DNA of 64,000 bases from Ectobacillus sp042610425 (lineage in GTDB: Bacteria > Bacillota > Bacilli > Bacillales > Bacillaceae_G): positions 2,108,001-2,172,000 of the forward strand of contig NZ_JBGJZM010000001.1 in NCBI RefSeq assembly GCF_042610425.1, given 5' to 3'. The position numbers and the translations under genes were made by a program. Under the pieces are notes generated by a model. The model was given only the letters and a program-made list of their open reading frames with translations, was not told the DNA's origin and did no database searches. This document shows, one piece after another, positions 57,408 to 64,000 of the stretch. The stretch's first letter is position 1. Each line of letters opens with the position of its first letter.

Positions 57408-59084
57408 CTATCCCTTACTTGTAACATTGGAAATCCTATTATTTCTGCTACCCACTCCATTTGAAATCGGTAAAGTGACTGTGGCGGTCGTTCCTTTCCC
57501 CAGCTTGCTGTCAAAAGCAATACTTCCTTTATGAAACTCAATAATCCGATAACTTACCGTAAGACCGAGTCCCGTTCCTTTCTCTTTATATGATAAGAAT
57601 GGCTCACCTAAATGCTTTAAATGCTCTTGGGAAATCCCACTTCCATTGTCGCGAACCGTAACGACGATATGGGTATCATCCTGACGGTTTATCTCCACCT
57701 TTACATGAGATGCATTTGCTTCAAATGAATTCTTAATTAGGTTAATAAAAAGCTGCTTCAACTGATTTCCTTCACAATCAATAAGTGGAAGATTCTTTTC
57801 TTCCTCTTTCGTCATTTCTACACCATGAAAATTCGCCTGTGTTTCAAGCAGCGACATGACATCCTTTACAATACTACGAATATCTTCTTTCTCAAATGTT
57901 ATTTTTTGCGGTTTTGCTAACACGAGAAGTTCACTAACAATATTATTAATACGATCTAACTCATTTAACATAATTTCATAATAATGCGGATCCGTCGTAT
58001 CTTTTCTACGAAGCAGTTGTACAAATCCACGCAAGGCAGTAAGTGGATTGCGGATTTCATGAGCAACTCCTGCTGCAAGCTCACCAACGGTAGACAGCAT
58101 TTCCGCTTTGCGTAGTTGTTCCTCGGTCTTTTTCCATTCTGTTACGTTTTGACCATAGCCGATGACACCTACCAGTTGATTCTCTACAATCATCGGAACT
58201 GTCGTACAATTTAATATCCGCTTGGACCCATCTTTATGTAAGAGCTGTACCTCGTGATTTGTCGTTCCTTCTTCATTTTTTAGCACATGCTTAAATACTT
58301 CAATCGCCTGATTGCGATATTCTTCATCGATGATGCGCAATATGGATTTCCCGATAAATTCCTCTGTTTTAAAGCCGGTAACTACTTCAAAATGGGGACT
58401 TAAATCCGTAATAACCCCATGTAAATCGACCATATACACTACATCTGGATTGTATTTAAAAAGAGATTTATAGCGTTGCTCACTTTGTGTGAGCTTCTTG
58501 TCAGCATTTTTTTGTTCCGTAATATCGCGGCCAATTACAATTAATGCTTTTCGTGCTCCGTTACTATGAAACAAGGGAGCTTTAATAACATCTAGTATTT
58601 TTGTTTTCCCATTAGGCTGGGGAATAATTTCCTCACATCGCATATTCTTACGTGCCAGCCACGTTTTTTCATCAGAAATTTCACAGTAGGAAAAAATATC
58701 TTTAAAAAAAGGGTTATGCGCTCCTAGTTCTGCATCCGTCATACCGCGGTAATCTATATTTTCAAGCTGAAACAAATGTACGCCAAAGTCATTGGTCTCG
58801 ATCCATCTGCCATTCTCATCTTTAAACGTAACAAAATCAACCATGGAATGAATAAGATGACTTAATCGTTGTTCTTCCTGATGGAGCCCTTCTAGTTGCT
58901 TTTGTTTTGATAGTAAATAGTATATAAAGCCCCCTGAAATAATAATATATATCAAATCGGTAATTCTACTAAACAGCAACAGATTTTGGATTCGATTCGC
59001 AGAGGCATCCTCTAGCACGCTTACAAACAAAAACCATACAATTGTAAAAACAGCATAATAGACAACTAGTTTTTTGTTTCCCAC
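57408..59084 (-). CDS. PAS-domain sensor histidine kinase (sporulation-kinase-like)
   Basis: A 558-residue membrane-bound kinase. Two N-terminal helices (VVYYAVFTIVWFLFVSV and ITDLIYIIISGGFIYYLL) bracket a short external loop. Two PAS domains follow: one starting at HLIHSMVDFVTFKDENGRWIETN, one at YKSLFKYNPDVVYMVDLHG. The HisKA box is VAHEIRNPLTALRGF; the ATPase domain has NLIKNSFEA (N box), VRDNGSGIS (G1) and KGTGLGLTVSYRI (G2). No receiver is fused or adjacent: an orphan kinase of the KinA-KinE type that probably feeds the Spo0F phosphorelay. The start at 59084 (GTG) follows GGGGAG. Confidence 0.88.
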   Translation of the reverse strand: MGNKKLVVYYAVFTIVWFLFVSVLEDASANRIQNLLLFSRITDLIYIIISGGFIYYLLSKQKQLEGLHQEEQRLSHLIHSMVDFVTFKDENGRWIETNDFGVHLFQLENIDYRGMTDAELGAHNPFFKDIFSYCEISDEKTWLARKNMRCEEIIPQPNGKTKILDVIKAPLFHSNGARKALIVIGRDITEQKNADKKLTQSEQRYKSLFKYNPDVVYMVDLHGVITDLSPHFEVVTGFKTEEFIGKSILRIIDEEYRNQAIEVFKHVLKNEEGTTNHEVQLLHKDGSKRILNCTTVPMIVENQLVGVIGYGQNVTEWKKTEEQLRKAEMLSTVGELAAGVAHEIRNPLTALRGFVQLLRRKDTTDPHYYEIMLNELDRINNIVSELLVLAKPQKITFEKEDIRSIVKDVMSLLETQANFHGVEMTKEEEKNLPLIDCEGNQLKQLFINLIKNSFEANASHVKVEINRQDDTHIVVTVRDNGSGISQEHLKHLGEPFLSYKEKGTGLGLTVSYRIIEFHKGSIAFDSKLGKGTTATVTLPISNGVGSRNNRISNVTSKG

Positions 59085-59240
59085 ATTGCGCTCCCCTTTA
59101 CCTCTATTATTCATCATTGTAACGGAATTGTCACAATTCGACAACATGATCTGAATTACCACATTCTATGGCAGAGGAGAGCAAAATATGCCACGATTAT
59201 AGAATAGAGTGGCTACTATTCCAAATACGACTCACTTTTC

Positions 59241-60734
59241 CTACCAGAATATACTCCATAGCATCATCTCCGCTATAAGTAGAATAATCGTTCCTCCAAT
59301 TAATAGAGCCGTTTTACGAAGTAGCTCGTTTTCCCGAAATGGAATGCCGCAAATATAAGCGCCAAGCGTAATTCGGGATGGACTTGCAATCGTAGCAACG
59401 GAAGAGCTCGTATTTTGCCCCATCGTAATATATTCCCATGGCAATCCAATATGGCGTGCCGTTTGCATTTGTAACTTCATAAACATCGCATTCGAACCTG
59501 CATTACTTCCTGTTAAAAACCCACCAACCGCTCCGATGATAGGGGCAACTATAAGAAACATCCTCCCAAATGTATCACCCGCTACTTGAGCAAGCAGAGA
59601 ATGCATACCAGATGCACCCATTAATTCGGATACAGAAATAAACATCGTTGTTGTAATAAAAAAGGTAATCCATTGCTTACTCGTTTGCAGTAATGATTCT
59701 TTCACAATACGAAGCGGAATCCTAAGTAAAAAAATGGTGAATATACAAGTGATAAAAAGCCAAAATCCTGGCGAATACAAAAGTTGCAGTTTATAAGAAA
59801 AGGCCGGCAGATCAACAACTGCATTGCTTACAAATATGTGCTGAAGTGCTGGAACGATCCGAGAAAGAAGAATACATACTGTTAAAAATAAGTACGGACT
59901 CATAATTTTAACAATAGATTCCCGTTCGCCTACAACGGATGCTGCTTGCTGGCCATAGGCTTTCTCATTCACATTTGATTTTGCTAGCCAAAGTCCATAG
60001 CTAGTTGTTATCATAGGGCCTAATATACCAGCTAGCTCGACACTGACATATTTACTAAATAAATAAATCGAGGATGAAAACAACAGAAAGAAGATAACGC
60101 TTTCTTTCCACTTTTGCACAACTGCAGACCAACCTCCTACGATGAAGAGTGCGGCAATGATGAAATAGGCAAAAACAGGGGTACTTAGTAGCGCTGTGCC
60201 CGCTCCCATTTTCGCTAACGGCATATTTAGAATTTGCGTTCCGATAATCGTTCCCGTGGCAAGCGCTCCCCAAGAACTTGCTAATAACCCGATAAATGAG
60301 AGCATAGCAGACTGTAATGGAGGATAACCGAGCGCCAGAAAAATCGGTGCTGCAATCATAAATCCGATTCCAAAGCCGCTTGCAGACTCGATAAGTGGAC
60401 AAAGTCCGAAGCAAAGGAGAAGAGTTTGTAGCAATCGATCTCCTGTCGCATACGAAATAAAGGTAGCAATACTGCTAATACTCCCCATTTTATTCATGAG
60501 GTGAAATAATAAAATTCCAAAAAATAAAACGTAACCGACGATAAAACAAATAAGTGCTCCTTTCATTGTTGCATGCGTAATTTGTCCAACTTGTAAATGA
60601 AACGCAGGATACGAGAGTACGATACATAATGAAACGAAGTATGCAAGCAAGGAAGCTCGTAAACTCGTTTGTTTCATAACAAAAAGAAAGAAAAAGATGC
60701 TTATAATCGGCATAATTGCTAGCAAAGTTTCCAC
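59241..60734 (-). CDS. L-lactate permease (LctP) family transporter
   Basis: A 497-residue membrane protein of 12 or more helices. FGLCPLIESASGFGIGFMIAAPIFLALGYPPLQSAMLSFIG, LATGTIIGTQIL and APIIGAVGGFLTGSNAGSNAMFMKLQMQTA, plus NTSSSVATIASPSRI, are LctP/GlcA family signatures. The family imports L-lactate and glycolate with protons. It is somewhat shorter than the usual 530-560 residues. A GTG at 60734 after GGATGGTGG is taken as start; a TTG at 60764 is the alternative. No lactate-utilisation gene is adjacent, so the substrate is by family only. Confidence 0.85.
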   Translation of the reverse strand: METLLAIMPIISIFFFLFVMKQTSLRASLLAYFVSLCIVLSYPAFHLQVGQITHATMKGALICFIVGYVLFFGILLFHLMNKMGSISSIATFISYATGDRLLQTLLLCFGLCPLIESASGFGIGFMIAAPIFLALGYPPLQSAMLSFIGLLASSWGALATGTIIGTQILNMPLAKMGAGTALLSTPVFAYFIIAALFIVGGWSAVVQKWKESVIFFLLFSSSIYLFSKYVSVELAGILGPMITTSYGLWLAKSNVNEKAYGQQAASVVGERESIVKIMSPYLFLTVCILLSRIVPALQHIFVSNAVVDLPAFSYKLQLLYSPGFWLFITCIFTIFLLRIPLRIVKESLLQTSKQWITFFITTTMFISVSELMGASGMHSLLAQVAGDTFGRMFLIVAPIIGAVGGFLTGSNAGSNAMFMKLQMQTARHIGLPWEYITMGQNTSSSVATIASPSRITLGAYICGIPFRENELLRKTALLIGGTIILLIAEMMLWSIFW

Positions 60735-60834
60735 ATAACCACCATCCCATGTAAAAAATAACAATTGATTTGTAAATCTATTATATAACAGTTTACCATA
60801 ATATCAAATAGTATTATTACAGATTTGCAATTGC

Positions 60835-60888
60835 AAAAAAATAGCCCTACTTTTTCCTTTATATTTGGTAAAGGAAAGAATAGGACTT
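60835..60888 (-). terminator. Terminator of the EAL-domain gene
   Basis: On the minus strand AGTCCTATTCTTTCCTTTA pairs imperfectly with TAAAGGAAAAAGTAGGGCT, followed by seven T residues. It begins inside the stop codon of the gene. Confidence 0.8.
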
Positions 60889-62305
60889 AAATAGCTCCAA
60901 CAAACGAAACAAACTCGTTTGACGGAAGTGGGGGACTAAAGTAATAGCCTTGCACATGTGTACAATTTAACGAGTTGAGAAAGGCTAATTGCTCTACGGT
61001 CTCAACCCCTTCAGCAATGAGCTTTACATTACACTGCTCTGCCAAAAATGTGATAGCCGAAATAATCCATTTATTCCGGTAGCTAAATGCAAGTTCTGTA
61101 ACAAATTGCGGTGCAATTTTGATCGTATGTACTTGATATTGTTGCAAGTATTGCAAATTTGAATAACCTGTTCCAAAGTCATCAATGCTAACGCGCACAC
61201 CCAAGTGATGTAGCTTCTTAAGTTTTTCTATCGCTTTCGCATCTTGTTCCATACTAATGGATTCTGTTAATTCAAGCTCCAAGTCTTTAGGGTTTAGCCC
61301 CGTCTGTTTAAGCGCATCCTCAACAATTTCTATAAAATCATCTTGAACAAATTGTACAAGAGAGACGTTTACCCCTAACCTACCAATACTATACCCTTCC
61401 TCTTTCCACTGGGCACATTGGCGGCACGCCTCAAACAGCACCCATTTTCCTAATGGGATAATAAGACCCGTCTCTTCTGCAGTAGGAATAAATGTAGCAG
61501 GAGATATTATTCCCTTTTCAGGATGATTCCACCGAACTAAAGCTTCCATACCGCTCAGCTTTTGCGTACGTGTATTAATTTGCGGCTGATAATAGAGCAC
61601 GAATTCTTGGTTGGTTACAGCACGCTGTAATTCTAGTGTAAGCTTGATTTGATCCGTTATTTCTTTCTTCATAGAAGGTTCGTACACGCTGATCGTCCGG
61701 CCCATTTTCTCTGCATATAGAAGGGCAAGCTCTGCACGCTGTAAGCTCTTCTCACGTTCTTCAAACGTTGATATTGCATATCCGACGCTGCAAGAAAGAT
61801 AAAATAGTTGCCCTCCTATCGAAAATGGTTGTTTCAGATTGCTTTGTATCATTTCCAACGTTGGAGAAACATCTTGTACACTGCTACTTGTCACTAACAA
61901 GGCAAACCGATCTCCTGAAAGTCTTGAAAGGTAACCGATTTCACCAATTTGTTTCTTTAATCGTTCTCCTACGCTATAAAGCATCTCATCGCCTATTGCA
62001 AAGCCTAGATGTATATTCACATATTGAATTCTCTTCACATGAATGATAAGTAATGCAACCTTATTATTTTCAGTAAAGTATAGATTCGTAATCTCTTTCT
62101 CAAGCCCATAACGATTTGGCAATTTCGTGATTGTATCTAATGTGCTACGCTTTAATAATAAGGAGGAATTCTTTTTTACTAAAAGCCCAATACTAATGAG
62201 TAACGCTAGGAGAAATAGCCAAAGAATAGACTGAACCCATATCATATCCAGCTGCATTACAGTAAGAAAAGAGAGAAAAAATTGAACCAGAATAACGCCC
62301 CCCAT
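60887..62305 (-). CDS. Membrane-anchored GGDEF (degenerate)-EAL protein
   Basis: A 472-residue protein. Two N-terminal helices, then a GGDEF domain at about 55-215 whose active site reads SGDRF instead of GGDEF, so it should not make c-di-GMP. The EAL domain from about 225 keeps EALVRW, ELTES, DDFGTGYSN, AEGVE and QGYYFS; the Lys of IKI is kept but the usual Asp of KID is Ala (IKIAPQF). It may be an active phosphodiesterase or a binding-only receptor. The ATG at 62305 has AAAGGA adjoining it, spaced too closely, so a later start is possible. Confidence 0.88.
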   Translation of the reverse strand: MGGVILVQFFLSFLTVMQLDMIWVQSILWLFLLALLISIGLLVKKNSSLLLKRSTLDTITKLPNRYGLEKEITNLYFTENNKVALLIIHVKRIQYVNIHLGFAIGDEMLYSVGERLKKQIGEIGYLSRLSGDRFALLVTSSSVQDVSPTLEMIQSNLKQPFSIGGQLFYLSCSVGYAISTFEEREKSLQRAELALLYAEKMGRTISVYEPSMKKEITDQIKLTLELQRAVTNQEFVLYYQPQINTRTQKLSGMEALVRWNHPEKGIISPATFIPTAEETGLIIPLGKWVLFEACRQCAQWKEEGYSIGRLGVNVSLVQFVQDDFIEIVEDALKQTGLNPKDLELELTESISMEQDAKAIEKLKKLHHLGVRVSIDDFGTGYSNLQYLQQYQVHTIKIAPQFVTELAFSYRNKWIISAITFLAEQCNVKLIAEGVETVEQLAFLNSLNCTHVQGYYFSPPLPSNEFVSFVGAI

Positions 62306-62482
62306 TCCTTTCTATATAACAAATAAATTTACAATATCTTTAATCCTATTGTACTAAAAAATAAGAAAACTAGGTTGCTTATTTTATATATATACTATAC
62401 AAACCTATCTAAAAAGAATAACTGTCGAACAATTTCCACATTTTGATGAATGAAACATACACAAATTACTGCTCCCTCAGCA

Positions 62483-62522
62483 AAAAAGGCAGAAGCAACT
62501 ACGTACTTGCCCCTGCCTTTTT
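62483..62522 (-). terminator. Terminator of the tryptophan operon
   Basis: AAAAAGGCAG (62483-62492) pairs with CTGCCTTTTT (62513-62522). It follows trpA on the minus strand. Confidence 0.85.
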
Positions 62523-62534
62523 ATCTATTTCATT

Positions 62535-63314
62535 TTACATCACGTGCTTAGTTGCGTGAATAAGTACTTCAATTTCCTCGTATTTTCCTTGTTCTAGCAG
62601 CTCAATAATCCGGCTTCCGACAACAACCCCATCGGTTACATCATCCATTAATTTGATTTGATCCGGTGATGAAATCCCAAATCCAGCAAGGACAGGAAGA
62701 GAACTAAGTTCCTTCACTTGCTTTAAATATGTAAATAAACTTTCTTGAAATTCTCTTCGCGCCCCTGTTACCCCTGTAACGGTTACGGCATAAATAAATC
62801 CTTGCCCTTCTTTCACAATCTTTGTAATTCTTTCAAGTGGGCTCGTTAATGTTACAAGTGGGATAAGGGCAAGCTTCCCACGCATCGCTTCCGTTAAAAT
62901 TCCTTTTTCCTCATATGGAAGATCAGGTACAATCAGTCCGTCCACACCGGCTTCTTGGCATTTCGCCATAAAGCGTTCAATACCATATGCAAAAATCGGA
63001 TTCATATAGGTCATAAGTACGAAGGGCAATGTTACATTTGGTCGTACTTCTTGCAATGCTTGGAAAATTCCATCCAGCGTTGTTCCTCCGTCTAATGCTC
63101 GTTTCCCCGCACGTTGAATCGTTGGACCGTCTGCAACCGGATCAGAAAAGGGAATACCAATCTCAACGAGTGTAGCTCCCGCTTTATCTAGAAATGTAAT
63201 ATTCTCTTGTAGCTTAGTAAGCCCGCCGTCTCCTGCCATAATATATGGCACGAATGCTTTATCGCCGCGTTCTTTTATATTTAAAAATGCTCGTTCTATA
63301 TTTTGTTCTCCCAT
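62535..63314 (-). CDS. trpA: Tryptophan synthase alpha subunit TrpA
   Basis: A 259-residue TIM barrel. Catalytic Glu51 is in LVEIGIPFSDPVADGP with Asp62; GVDGLIVPDLPYEE and YAVTVTGVTGAR follow, and DGVVVGSRII is the phosphate-binding end. It cleaves indole-3-glycerol phosphate to indole, which is channelled to TrpB. It starts two bases after trpB and ends with a terminator, so it is the last trp gene. Confidence 0.94.
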   Translation of the reverse strand: MGEQNIERAFLNIKERGDKAFVPYIMAGDGGLTKLQENITFLDKAGATLVEIGIPFSDPVADGPTIQRAGKRALDGGTTLDGIFQALQEVRPNVTLPFVLMTYMNPIFAYGIERFMAKCQEAGVDGLIVPDLPYEEKGILTEAMRGKLALIPLVTLTSPLERITKIVKEGQGFIYAVTVTGVTGARREFQESLFTYLKQVKELSSLPVLAGFGISSPDQIKLMDDVTDGVVVGSRIIELLEQGKYEEIEVLIHATKHVM

Positions 63315-63316
63315 GA

Positions 63317-64000
63317 TTATTCCCCTCCTAAGTATGCTTTTACGCTTTCAACATCTTTATCACCGCGGCCTGAAAGACAAATAACAAGTCCTTCATCCTT
63401 TTTCATCGTCGGTGCGAGCTTCATTGCATAAGCAATCGCATGCGAGCTTTCAAGTGCTGGAATAATTCCTTCCTTTTGAGAGAGAAATACGAGCGCATCA
63501 ATTGCTTCCTTGTCTGTAACCGAATAGTATTCCACACGCTTGATATCCTTAAGAAGACTATGCTCTGGTCCTACGCCAGGATAATCTAAACCAGCTGAGA
63601 TCGAATACGGCTCCTGCACTTGTCCATCCTGATCATGAAGTAAGTACATCATACTGCCATGCAAAATCCCAACGGACCCTTTCGTAATGGTAGCCGCATG
63701 TTGTTCTGTATCCACCCCTAGTCCTGCTGCCTCTACTCCATATAGCTTCACGTCTTCGTCTTGGATGAACGGATAGAACATGCCCATTGCATTACTTCCG
63801 CCACCTACGCATGCAACAATAGCATCTGGTAATTTTCCTTCCACCGCCGCATATTGTTCCTTCGTTTCGTTACCGATGACACTTTGAAAATCGCGTACAA
63901 TTTGCGGAAATGGATGTGGCCCAAGTACTGATCCCATAATATAATGCGTATCTTGCACATGCGTAACCCAGTAGCGAAGCGCTTCGTTTACAGCATCTTT
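63317..64000 (-). CDS. trpB: Tryptophan synthase beta subunit TrpB, 3' part only
   Basis: The frame is open to the window edge; the visible 227 residues begin KDAVNEALRYWVTHVQDTHY and contain IMGSVLGPHPFPQIVRDFQSVIG, AIVACVGGGSNAMGMFYPF, the PLP-phosphate loop, then HGSMMYLLHDQDGQVQEPYSISAGLDYPGVGPEHS. The N-terminal half with the PLP lysine lies outside. TrpB condenses indole with serine. An ORF start at 63958 would be internal and is not the real start. Confidence 0.94.
   Translation of the reverse strand, partial: KDAVNEALRYWVTHVQDTHYIMGSVLGPHPFPQIVRDFQSVIGNETKEQYAAVEGKLPDAIVACVGGGSNAMGMFYPFIQDEDVKLYGVEAAGLGVDTEQHAATITKGSVGILHGSMMYLLHDQDGQVQEPYSISAGLDYPGVGPEHSLLKDIKRVEYYSVTDKEAIDALVFLSQKEGIIPALESSHAIAYAMKLAPTMKKDEGLVICLSGRGDKDVESVKAYLGGE

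Overview
The window looks like chromosomal DNA of a low-GC, Gram-positive, spore-forming Bacillaceae (Bacillus sensu lato). Support: AAGGAGG-type ribosome binding sites with frequent GTG/TTG starts, a SAM riboswitch, a proline T-box leader, two cobalamin riboswitches, a B. subtilis ywrABCD-like locus, an aspartokinase of the YclM type, a YrzI-type small protein, and a cobalamin operon whose gene order, as I remember it, follows the cobI operon of Bacillus megaterium. The species cannot be fixed from the sequence alone. No rRNA, tRNA, CRISPR array, insertion sequence or prophage was seen.

Layout. 1-4.4 kb: a MocR-type regulator (cut by the edge) divergent from a PaiB-like flavin-binding protein, an acetyltransferase, small membrane proteins, an MgtC-like protein and a secreted GDSL esterase. 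4.5-10.9 kb: a ywr-like locus: Lrp/AsnC regulator plus two half-size CHR (chromate-type) transporters on the minus strand, and an MFS permease, a gamma-glutamyltransferase and an amidase on the plus strand. 11-19.3 kb: a short-chain dehydrogenase, a SAP-domain protein, a TetR-controlled EmrA/EmrB-type efflux pair, and a LysR/MFS divergent pair. 19.4-21.5 kb: a SAM-I riboswitch with terminator in front of a YeiH-type transporter, followed by an unrecognised 117-residue protein.

21.6-44.3 kb: a 24-gene, about 21 kb minus-strand cobalamin operon (cbiW, a HoxN/NixA-like Ni/Co permease, cbiH60, cbiX, cbiJ, cbiC, cbiD, cbiET, cbiL, cbiF, cbiG, cbiA, cbiP, cobT, cobA, a cbiY-like nitroreductase, cobO, cobD, cobU, cobS, cobC, cbiZ, cbiB, pduX). 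It is preceded by two cobalamin riboswitches in tandem and by bluB. Together the genes cover uroporphyrinogen III to adenosylcobalamin by the early-cobalt-insertion route: corrin ring, lower base (BluB, CobT), aminopropanol-phosphate linker (PduX, CobD), loop assembly (CbiB, CobU, CobS, CobC) and cobinamide salvage (CbiZ). A separate precorrin-2 dehydrogenase is not in the window.

44.4-64 kb: a SMUG-like uracil-DNA glycosylase, T-box-controlled proB-proA, aspartokinase, MscL, a fosmidomycin-resistance-type MFS protein, a cysteine synthase with a broken PadR gene fused in frame upstream, a Nudix hydrolase, a PAS-GGDEF diguanylate cyclase, an EamA exporter, a set of tiny ORFs including a YrzI-like one, a PAS histidine kinase, an LctP-type permease, a GGDEF(degenerate)-EAL protein, and trpA with the 3' part of trpB. 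Several start codons were moved from the longest ORF to the position set by the ribosome binding site. A tiny gene with its own consensus promoter, ribosome binding site and terminator lies at 48.6-48.9 kb.
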